64,000 bases of DNA from an uncultured Lachnospiraceae bacterium (GTDB lineage Bacteria; Bacillota; Clostridia; Lachnospirales; Lachnospiraceae): NCBI GenBank assembly GCA_902765725.1, contig CACXAT010000002.1:1-64000 (forward strand). Direction: 5' to 3'. The translations under genes and the position numbers were made by a program. Shown here piece after piece: positions 44,423 to 51,245 of this stretch. The notes below the pieces were generated by a model. It had not been told where the DNA came from and did no database searches. It saw only the letters and a program-made list of their open reading frames with translations. Position 1 is the first letter of the stretch. Each line of letters begins with the position of its first letter.

Positions 44423-45673
44423 ATGTATTTTTACATCATTCCGCCGGTCTATGTACTGGCTCACCTGATCTTATTTGCTGTATGGAATCTGTGGCTTAGC
44501 AGCGCATCTGACAGATACCGGAAGAATAAAAAGATGCACTGGGTATTACTGGCTGCGATCGTCCTGGCATCACTTCCCTCTCTTCTGGGGTGCTTCCTTC
44601 CGGAGAGCAGAGTGCAGTCTTCTCTTGCGGCGATCGGCAATCTCTGGCTTGGGATCTTTTTCTATGTTGGAGGCATCAGCGTGCTTCTGGCAATGTTTGT
44701 CAGCTTTCCCATGTTTGTGTACGGACGTGTCAGTTCAGGAAGAGGCCGTGGATTCTGGGGTGTGATCGGGAGCATTCTCAGCAGCTGGAAAAAGGTGCAC
44801 CGGGGACTGATCATCGGGACTCTGCTGGCCGCTCTTATCCTGAATGTGTATGGTATCATCCATGCGGTGGATATCAAGGTGCATGAGTTTACGGTATCTG
44901 TCGATAAGCCGCTGGTGATCGACGGAGAGAAAAAGGATTCTCTGAAGGTGGTTCTAATCGCGGACCTTCACATGAGCGTGAACTCCAGACCGCAGACCAT
45001 GCAGCGCATGGTGGATCTGATCAATGAGCAGGACGCGGACCTGGTGATGGCAGCAGGAGATTTTCTGACCAGTACGTATGTGGGGCTGAAGAATCCGGAG
45101 ACCTATGCGCAGATTCTGCGGCAGATCAAGTCAAAGTACGGATCCTACGGGGTCTATGGGAACCACGATGTGGAGGAGCCGCTGCTGGGCGGTTTCCCGA
45201 TGACCAGTATCAGCGAAGCGTACAGAAGTGAAGAAGTGGTTTCATTTATCAATTCACTGGGATTTGAGATCCTGTCGGACGAGGTCGTGGACGCGGCCGG
45301 CGGCGGAATCGTTCTGGTGTGCCGTGAGGACGGGGAGAAGACCGGGGACGGAACCCGCAAGAGGCTGGAAGCTTCTGAACTGATGAAGGATATTGATACG
45401 ACCCGGCCCGTATTCGTTCTGGAGCATGAACCGGTGGATTTCGGCCATCTGGAGGAAATGGGAGCGGATCTGGTGCTGAGCGGACATACTCATGCGGGTC
45501 AGATCTTCCCCGGAACCCTGATCACACCGCTATTCAATGAAAATAACTATGGAATCAAGCAGTTCGGAAGCCTTCAGAGTATCGTCACATCCGGGGTCGG
45601 CTTCTACGGCCCGCCCCTTCGTGTCGGATGCGACAGCGAGATCATGGTACTGAACCTCCAGTTTGTTGGATAA
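44423..45673 (+). CDS. Membrane-bound metallophosphoesterase
   Basis: A 416-residue protein from the ATG at 44423, after AAGGAGA. The first 165 residues hold about four membrane helices. The calcineurin-like phosphoesterase domain follows with all motifs: LIADLHMS (DxH), AAGDFL (GD), GNHDVEE (GNHD) and SGHTHAGQIFP (GHxH). YkuE/YaeI-type enzymes of this kind can act on lipid-linked phosphates; the substrate here is unknown. An insert of about 30 residues near residue 290 (EDGEKTGDGTRKRLEA) is hydrophilic. It is coupled to the upstream HD protein. Confidence 0.9.
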   Translation: MYFYIIPPVYVLAHLILFAVWNLWLSSASDRYRKNKKMHWVLLAAIVLASLPSLLGCFLPESRVQSSLAAIGNLWLGIFFYVGGISVLLAMFVSFPMFVYGRVSSGRGRGFWGVIGSILSSWKKVHRGLIIGTLLAALILNVYGIIHAVDIKVHEFTVSVDKPLVIDGEKKDSLKVVLIADLHMSVNSRPQTMQRMVDLINEQDADLVMAAGDFLTSTYVGLKNPETYAQILRQIKSKYGSYGVYGNHDVEEPLLGGFPMTSISEAYRSEEVVSFINSLGFEILSDEVVDAAGGGIVLVCREDGEKTGDGTRKRLEASELMKDIDTTRPVFVLEHEPVDFGHLEEMGADLVLSGHTHAGQIFPGTLITPLFNENNYGIKQFGSLQSIVTSGVGFYGPPLRVGCDSEIMVLNLQFVG

Positions 45674-45767
45674 AAAATATAAAAAAACAACATCTTTCAA
45701 AACATTTCTGTAAATAATGACGGATAGTGTGCTATAGTGAAAGAAAAAAAGAAGGAGGCAGTACACT

Positions 45768-46472
45768 ATGTCTACACCACATAATAAGGCAGAGAAGGGG
45801 CAGATTGCGAAAACCGTGATCATGCCGGGCGATCCCCGCAGATCCAAATTCATCACGGATACATTCCTTGAAAATCCGGTCCTTGTCAACGATGTCCGCG
45901 GAGTGCAGGGATATACCGGCACCTATCAGGGCAAGCCGGTAACGGTTATGGCAAGCGGAATGGGCATGCCGAGTATCGGTATCTATTCCTATGAGCTGTA
46001 CAAGGAATATGATGTAGAGAACATCATACGTGTGGGATCCGCCGGGAGCTACATTCCGGAGCTGAAGATCTTCGACGTAGTCCTTGCGACCGGAGCCTGG
46101 AGTGAATCCAGCTTCGCATACACCCAGTCCGGAGACACACAGAAGATCCAGGCTGCTTCTGAGCAGCTCAACGAAGCGATCCGCAAAAGCGCCGCGGAGC
46201 AGGGGATCAAGCTCTATGAAGGCATCATCCATTCCTCCGATGTTTTCTACAGGGAGAGCTCGGATTACCTGAAGGAAGTTGTGGACGTCAATCACTGCTG
46301 CTGCGTTGAGATGGAGAGCTTTGCGCTGTTCCACAATGCGAAGGTGCTCGGAAAGAATGCCGCATGCCTGCTGACGATTTCCGACAGCTTCGTCGCTCCA
46401 GAGATCACGACTCCGGAGGAGAGAGAGCAGAAGTTTACGGATATGATGAAAGTGGCACTCGGAACCTTATAA
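45768..46472 (+). CDS. deoD: Purine-nucleoside phosphorylase (DeoD type)
   Basis: A 234-residue enzyme that cleaves purine (deoxy)nucleosides with phosphate to base and (deoxy)ribose-1-phosphate. Family features are VIMPGDPRRSKFI at the start, ASGMGMPSIGIYSYELY, IIRVGSAGSY, the base-binding CVEMESFALF and the general-acid Asp in TISDSF. Length fits the hexameric low-molecular-weight class. The start follows AGGAGG. It stands alone with a good terminator downstream. A possible -10 (TATAGT near 45733) lacks a convincing -35. Confidence 0.96.
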   Translation: MSTPHNKAEKGQIAKTVIMPGDPRRSKFITDTFLENPVLVNDVRGVQGYTGTYQGKPVTVMASGMGMPSIGIYSYELYKEYDVENIIRVGSAGSYIPELKIFDVVLATGAWSESSFAYTQSGDTQKIQAASEQLNEAIRKSAAEQGIKLYEGIIHSSDVFYRESSDYLKEVVDVNHCCCVEMESFALFHNAKVLGKNAACLLTISDSFVAPEITTPEEREQKFTDMMKVALGTL

Positions 46473-46501
46473 GAACTATATAAGAACCTTATAAGAAACA
46501 G

Positions 46502-46525
46502 TCCCCGGCTCTGCCGGGGATTTTT
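46502..46525 (+). terminator. Terminator after deoD
   Basis: A perfect 8-bp stem (TCCCCGGC / GCCGGGGA) with a 3-nt loop is followed by five T. Confidence 0.9.
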
Positions 46526-46563
46526 CAACAGCCAGGAGATTCGGACGATCGGGAGCAATACCT

Positions 46564-47469
46564 ATGAAATACCTTTCAGATGTCTTAAAAAAGCAGTACG
46601 GCGAAAAAGTGTATAAGTTATCCCTGTCTTCCGGATGTACCTGCCCGAACCGTGACGGGAAGATCGGATACGGAGGCTGTGCCTTCTGCTCGGAGGGAGG
46701 ATCGGGAGAATTCGCCGCAAAAGCAGCAGACATGGAAACACAGCTCGAAGAGGCAAAGAACCGGATCCGGCTAAAGACAGATGCCCGCCGGTTCATTGCC
46801 TATTTTCAGTCATTTACCAACACATATGGCGATGCAGAGGTGCTGAGGAAGCTGTATGAGAAGGTTATCCGCAGGGATGATATAGAGATCCTCTCCATCG
46901 GGACGAGGCCGGACTGCCTGGGGGAGGACATACTGGATATGCTGCGGCAGCTTAATGAGATCAAGCCGGTCTGGATCGAGCTTGGTCTGCAGACGATGCA
47001 CGATTCGACCGCGGACAGGATGAACAGAGGTTATCCGCTCTCTGTCTTTGAGGACGCCCTGGTCAGGCTGAAGGATGCGGGGATAGAGGTGATCGTCCAC
47101 GTGATATTCGGTCTGCCGTCCGAAACGAAAGAGGACATGCTGGAGACCATCCGCTATCTGGCCAATCTTCATCCCGCCCCCGACGGGATCAAGATCCAGA
47201 TGCTGAATATCCTCAGAGGATCCCGGCTTGCGCAGATCTATGAAGAAGAACCCTTTGAGCTTCTGTCCATGGAGGAATATACGGATCTGGTGGCGGAAAG
47301 TATGCGCCTCCTTCCGGAAGAGATGGTGATCCACCGCATGACAGGAGACGGCCCGAGGGATCTTCTGATCGCTCCGGACTGGGTGAGAAATAAGAAAAAA
47401 GTACTGAATACCATCCGCAGGAAAGTGTCCGCGGAAAATTACACAGGAAAATTACCGGCTGATGCGTGA
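46564..47469 (+). CDS. TIGR01212-family radical SAM protein (YtqA-like)
   Basis: A 301-residue radical SAM protein; the start follows GGGAG. The cluster-binding Cys are in GCTCPNRDGKIGYGGCAFC, in the form C-x-C...C-x-F-C rather than the simple CxxxCxxC, as is typical of this family. The barrel motifs ELGLQTMHDST and HVIFGLPSETKEDMLET follow. The family is related to tRNA- or metabolite-modifying Elp3-like enzymes; the function is unassigned. Its stop overlaps the GTG start of the PepSY-like gene (GTGA). Confidence 0.9.
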   Translation: MKYLSDVLKKQYGEKVYKLSLSSGCTCPNRDGKIGYGGCAFCSEGGSGEFAAKAADMETQLEEAKNRIRLKTDARRFIAYFQSFTNTYGDAEVLRKLYEKVIRRDDIEILSIGTRPDCLGEDILDMLRQLNEIKPVWIELGLQTMHDSTADRMNRGYPLSVFEDALVRLKDAGIEVIVHVIFGLPSETKEDMLETIRYLANLHPAPDGIKIQMLNILRGSRLAQIYEEEPFELLSMEEYTDLVAESMRLLPEEMVIHRMTGDGPRDLLIAPDWVRNKKKVLNTIRRKVSAENYTGKLPADA

Positions 47470-48068
47470 CATCAGGGCAGACCGCACAGACCGAAGCTTC
47501 ACAGGAAAAGATAGTCAGCTTTGCGGATGCGGTGCAGACCGCACTGGAGGATGCAGGACTGGAGAAGGATGCAGTGAAGTTCAGCAAGCAGATGCGTACC
47601 TATGAAGACGGGATGCCGGTCTATGAGATCAAGTTCGTTGTCCCGGGCGAAGCGAAGTACGAGTACGTTATCGATGACAAGACCGGAGAGATCAAGAAGA
47701 AGGAATCTGAGGCGTGGGAGGCTGAAGATGATGCCGATTACGCAGCACTGCTGAAGGAGAATCAGAACTTCTTCGATTATGAAGCAGACGAGACTCAGAT
47801 CGTTGTAATGCCGGCTTCCAGCAAAGTGATCGAGGAATGTGCCAAGGACAGAGAGACGGATCTTGTTGAATACCAGTACGGTATGGAATACGAGGATGGC
47901 AGGATCGTGTATGAGCTGTGCGCGATGTTCCCGACCGAGATGAAGTTTGAGTACAAGTTTGATATGAAGACCGGTGAGGTTATCTCGTCCGAAAAAGAAG
48001 GATGGGAAGCAGAAGACAATGCCCAGTACAGGGACATCCTGGAGAGCAAGGGCCTCAACGCGCAGTAA
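47466..48068 (+). CDS. Tandem PepSY-like protein lacking a signal peptide
   Basis: A 200-residue acidic protein with two similar PepSY-type halves. Each has an Y-E-[IL] strand, then K-[YF]-E-Y-x-[IF]-D-x-K-T-G-E-[IV] and a W-E-A-E-D tail (about residues 45-95 and 145-195). PepSY proteins are normally exported and inhibit or bind proteases or cell-surface targets. This one starts with GTG overlapping the radical SAM stop and has no hydrophobic N-terminus: MTSGQTAQTEASQE resembles the residues just after a lipobox. Either it is cytoplasmic or the signal sequence was deleted. No good ribosome-binding site is seen. Confidence 0.75.
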   Translation: MTSGQTAQTEASQEKIVSFADAVQTALEDAGLEKDAVKFSKQMRTYEDGMPVYEIKFVVPGEAKYEYVIDDKTGEIKKKESEAWEAEDDADYAALLKENQNFFDYEADETQIVVMPASSKVIEECAKDRETDLVEYQYGMEYEDGRIVYELCAMFPTEMKFEYKFDMKTGEVISSEKEGWEAEDNAQYRDILESKGLNAQ

Positions 48069-48108
48069 GAGGCTGCGATTCATCAGGAAGAAAACAGGAA
48101 TACAGAAA

Positions 48109-48141
48109 AGCGGGAACCGATTACCTCGGTCCCCGCTCTTT
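48109..48141. terminator. Terminator between the PepSY gene and tRNA-Arg
   Basis: AGCGGG-AACCGA (48109-48120) pairs with TCGGT-CCCCGCT (48126-48137) with one mismatch. On the plus strand CTTTGATT follows; on the minus strand TTTTCTGT follows, so it can also end the tRNA transcript. Confidence 0.65.
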
Positions 48142-48147
48142 GATTAC

Positions 48148-48221
48148 CGTTCCTGGCGGGATTCGAACCCACGACCTTCCGCTTAGGAGGCGGACGCTCT
48201 ATCCTGCTGAGCTACAGAAAC
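48148..48221 (-). tRNA. tRNA-Arg (anticodon CCU)
   Basis: A 74-base cloverleaf on the minus strand. The acceptor stem is GTTTCTG (48221-48215) with CAGGAAC (48155-48149), including one G-U pair. The D arm is GCTCAGCAGGATAGAGC and the anticodon loop CTCCTAA (anticodon CCT), closed by TCCGC/GCGGA. The T arm is GTGGG-TTCGAAT-CCCGC. CCA is not encoded. It reads AGG codons and stands alone between the PepSY and Nudix genes. Confidence 0.95.
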
Positions 48222-48466
48222 ATGCCGGATCAGATATTGCTGTCTCAAATTGAGACAATGGATAGTATAGCAGAAGTACAGCGAGAATGAAAGCATAACT
48301 TTTTTTAGTGAGCGGCGGATATCTGTACAGCTGCGGCAGGTCAGGGATGGCTGAACCATGTTTTAAAGTGTGCGTGGAGCCTGCTGCCGGCTTCCGTATA
48401 TGAAAGTGTATGGTATAATATCGGTAAGGTTGCATATTATTCATATCAAGAAATAGAGGCGCAGTG

Positions 48467-48862
48467 ATGAAGGTCATCAGAGTAGCGGCAGCAGTGATAC
48501 GCCGCGGCGACAGAATATTCGCAGTACAGCGTGGCTATGGAGAATACAAGGACGGATGGGAATTTCCGGGCGGCAAGATCGAGCCCGGGGAAACTGCCCG
48601 TGAGGCTCTGGAGCGCGAGATTATGGAAGAGCTGGATACGAAGATCGAGGTGGGAAGCCTGATCGATACCATTGAGTATGATTATCCGCTCTTTCATCTG
48701 TCCATGGACTGTTTCTGGTGCAGTATACTGGACGGGAAGCTGACTTTGCTGGAGGCTGAAGACAGCCGCTGGCTGACAGGTGACTCACTGTATTCCGTTG
48801 ACTGGCTTCCTGCGGACCGCAGCCTGATACCGGTGATCGAGAGTGAATTACTGCCCCGGTGA
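48467..48862 (+). CDS. Nudix hydrolase (MutT/NudG-like)
   Basis: A 131-residue protein starting at ATG 48467 (a GTG one codon earlier is possible). The Nudix box is complete: GGKIEPGETAREALEREIMEELDTKI, matching G-x5-E-x7-REU-x-EE. It begins with VIRVAAAVIRRGDRIFAVQRG, as in (deoxy)nucleoside triphosphate pyrophosphohydrolases. It likely removes damaged or modified nucleotides such as 5-methyl-dCTP or 8-oxo-dGTP; the precise substrate is uncertain. The PreA-like gene starts 33 bases downstream in the same direction. Confidence 0.9.
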   Translation: MKVIRVAAAVIRRGDRIFAVQRGYGEYKDGWEFPGGKIEPGETAREALEREIMEELDTKIEVGSLIDTIEYDYPLFHLSMDCFWCSILDGKLTLLEAEDSRWLTGDSLYSVDWLPADRSLIPVIESELLPR

Positions 48863-48895
48863 GATCCGGAAGGCAGTAAGGGAGAAAGGAGTATT

Positions 48896-50377
48896 ATGAA
48901 ACAGAGAAAAACCTATGGATCCTGCATTCTGTGCCATGATGCGCCGTGCAGCAGGGCCTGTACCAAGTGTGACCCTGCGCGGATCCTGAGAGCACTGAGA
49001 TTCGACAACGTGGAGGAGGCAGCCCGCCTGCTCCCGGAAGACTATGATCCTTCCTGGGTGAAGGAGGCACAGGAGGTATGTCCTGCAGGTGTCGAGATTG
49101 CCAGGGCGCTGGATGAACTGAATGAACAGAGAGTGTACCTGGAGGGTACTGAAGGGGCGGATCAGGTGGATCTGTCCTGCGATATCTGCGGCGTGAAGCT
49201 GGAGAATCCTTTCCTGCTGTCGTCCTCTGTCGTTGCGAGCAATTATGAGATGTGCGCAAGGGCATTTGAGATGGGATGGGCCGGCGTCGCATTTAAGACG
49301 GTATGTCTCATGGATATACACGAAGCCTCTCCCAGATTCTCGACGGTGCGAAGCGCAGAGGGTGACTGGTACGGCTTCAAGAATATCGAGCAGCTGTCAG
49401 ACCACAGCCTTGAGGAGAATCTGGAATGCTTCCGCGAGCTGAAGAAGAACTATCCCACCAAGGTGATCGTGGCTTCTATCATGGGAAGAAACGAGGAAGA
49501 GTGGGAGTATCTTGCCCGCAAGGTAACGGAAGCCGGCGCGGACGTGATCGAATGCAATTTCTCCTGCCCGAATATGGAAGAGCACGGAACAGGCTCTGAC
49601 GTCGGACAGGATCCGGAGACAGTCCGCCGGTATACGGAAGCGACCCGAAGGGGAACCCGGATCCCGATCCTGGCCAAGATGACGCCCAATATCACGGATA
49701 TCACAGTCCCTGCCGAAGCGGCCAGACTGGGCGGTGCGGACGGAATCGCCGCGATCAACACGATCAAGTCGATCACCGGAGTCAACATTGACACCCTGGT
49801 CGGTTATCCGTCGGTGCATGGCAAGACCATGGTCGGAGGATATTCCGGACGGGCCGTGAAACCCATCGCCCTTCGCTTTATCTCGGACCTTGCAGGTGCA
49901 AAGAGCCTGAAGGGGCTTCATATCAGCGGCATGGGCGGCATCGTGACCTGGAGAGACGCGGTGGAGTTCATCCTGATGGGCTCGGGGAGCCTGCAGATCA
50001 CGACCAGCGTAATGGAATATGGATACCGTATTATCGACGACCTGCTGTCCGGTCTGAAGATCTACATGGCGCAGCGCAATTATCACTCCGTCAGCGAGCT
50101 GATCGGATGCGGACTTGACAGTGTGGTGGATAATGATATGCTGGAGCGTGATACGGTTGTATTCCCGGTCTTTAATAAGGATAAGTGCGTCGGATGCGGA
50201 CGCTGCTTCCTGAGCTGCCGTGACGGCGGCCATCAGGCGATCGTATTTGACGAGGAGACACGGACCGTAAGACTGAACGGCAGAAAATGTGTGGGATGCC
50301 AGCTCTGCTCCCTGGTATGTCCGGCGGGAGCGATCACACAGAGCAGGCGGATCTCCAGGAAGAAAAAGGAGGCTTGA
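48896..50377 (+). CDS. PreA-like dihydropyrimidine dehydrogenase family protein with extra N-terminal Fe-S segment
   Basis: A 493-residue protein. Residues about 5-85 resemble the N-terminal Fe-S segment of PreT/DPD (CILCHDAPCSRACTKCDP). Residues about 90-410 form an FMN-binding dihydroorotate-dehydrogenase-like barrel very close to E. coli PreA (ECNFSCPNMEEHG, GSDVGQDPE, AKMTPNITD, GGADGIAAINT). The C-terminus has two 4Fe-4S motifs, CVGCGRCFLSC and CVGCQLCSLVCP. It probably reduces or oxidises a uracil-like or related substrate. No PreT (NAD/FAD subunit) is encoded nearby; a flavodoxin-like gene follows within 2 bases and may supply electrons. Confidence 0.85.
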   Translation: MKQRKTYGSCILCHDAPCSRACTKCDPARILRALRFDNVEEAARLLPEDYDPSWVKEAQEVCPAGVEIARALDELNEQRVYLEGTEGADQVDLSCDICGVKLENPFLLSSSVVASNYEMCARAFEMGWAGVAFKTVCLMDIHEASPRFSTVRSAEGDWYGFKNIEQLSDHSLEENLECFRELKKNYPTKVIVASIMGRNEEEWEYLARKVTEAGADVIECNFSCPNMEEHGTGSDVGQDPETVRRYTEATRRGTRIPILAKMTPNITDITVPAEAARLGGADGIAAINTIKSITGVNIDTLVGYPSVHGKTMVGGYSGRAVKPIALRFISDLAGAKSLKGLHISGMGGIVTWRDAVEFILMGSGSLQITTSVMEYGYRIIDDLLSGLKIYMAQRNYHSVSELIGCGLDSVVDNDMLERDTVVFPVFNKDKCVGCGRCFLSCRDGGHQAIVFDEETRTVRLNGRKCVGCQLCSLVCPAGAITQSRRISRKKKEA

Positions 50378-50379
50378 AA

Positions 50380-51006
50380 ATGAGCAAGGTTCTGCTTCTG
50401 AACGGAAGTGCGCACCAGCATGGATGTACAGCGACGGCACTCGAAGAGATGATCAGGGTGTTTGACGCAGAGGGGATCGGGACGGAACTGATCCAGGTGG
50501 GGTCAAAAGGAATCCGCGGATGCATCGCCTGCAACAAGTGCAGTGAAGCGGGCAGATGCGTGTTTGATGATCTTGTAAATGAAACAGCGCCGAAGTTTGA
50601 GGCGGCTGACGGTCTGGTGGTGGGAAGTCCGGTGTATTACGGCTCCCCGAACGGAGGCCTCCTCGCGTTTCTGGACAGACTGTTTTACAGCACACATTTC
50701 TCCAAACAGATGAAGGTGGGTGCTGCAGTGGTCAGCTGCAGAAGAGGCGGCAATACGGCGAGCTTCGATGTGCTGAACAAGTATTTCACGATCAGCAGCA
50801 TGCCGGTGGCGTCCTCCTCTTACTGGAATCAGGTTCACGGGTTCAGCGCCGAGGACGTGAAGAAGGACCTGGAAGGTCTGCAGACGATGCGAAACCTTGC
50901 CCGCAATATGAGCTTTATGATCAGAGCGATCGCCGACGCGAAGGAAAAGTATGGTTATCCTGAACTGGAGAACCAGTTCTTTACCAGTTTTCCGGACGGG
51001 AAGTGA
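50380..51006 (+). CDS. NADPH-dependent FMN reductase / flavodoxin-like protein
   Basis: A 208-residue flavoprotein from the ATG at 50380, which follows AGGAGG; longer in-frame starts lie in the upstream gene. The FMN phosphate loop is LLNGSAHQHGCTATALEEM, followed by CIACNKCSEAGRCVFDD (a Cys-rich segment common to the iron-sulfur flavoprotein/NAD(P)H reductase group) and GSPVYYGSPNGGLLAFLDR. It starts two bases after the PreA-like stop, so the two proteins are co-translated and may form an electron-transfer pair. A terminator follows. Confidence 0.88.
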   Translation: MSKVLLLNGSAHQHGCTATALEEMIRVFDAEGIGTELIQVGSKGIRGCIACNKCSEAGRCVFDDLVNETAPKFEAADGLVVGSPVYYGSPNGGLLAFLDRLFYSTHFSKQMKVGAAVVSCRRGGNTASFDVLNKYFTISSMPVASSSYWNQVHGFSAEDVKKDLEGLQTMRNLARNMSFMIRAIADAKEKYGYPELENQFFTSFPDGK

Positions 51007-51027
51007 GACAGGATCGTACCCTTTACG

Positions 51028-51062
51028 CAGGGAGCAGTGTAAAAACTGCCCCCTGTTTTTTT
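51028..51062 (+). terminator. Terminator after the flavoprotein gene
   Basis: CAGGGAGCAGT (51028-51038) pairs with ACTGCCCCCTG (51045-51055) with one mismatch and is followed by TTTTTTT. It ends the Nudix-PreA-flavoprotein operon. Confidence 0.88.
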
Positions 51063-51245
51063 GTGTTTATTTCCCCGGATCAGCGTGCCATGGGCGGACA
51101 GGCCGGAGGCATTGTGCAAATGTGATAATTTTATGTCCTGCATGGGTGCTTATATTGTCCTTCGTATATCAAGATGTAACACGAATGTGGTTTGAATTAC
51201 ATTGAATTACAACTTGAAAACTGAATATATAGAAAGGAACAATAT

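Noticed and set aside
47974-48253. Short plus-strand frames across the tRNA-Arg
   Set aside because: They read through the end of the PepSY gene and the tRNA; the peptide containing RDSNPRPSA is a familiar tRNA artefact.
51192-51231. TTGAAT ... TATATA as an M4 protease promoter
   Set aside because: Transcription would start at or after the ribosome-binding site, leaving no usable leader.
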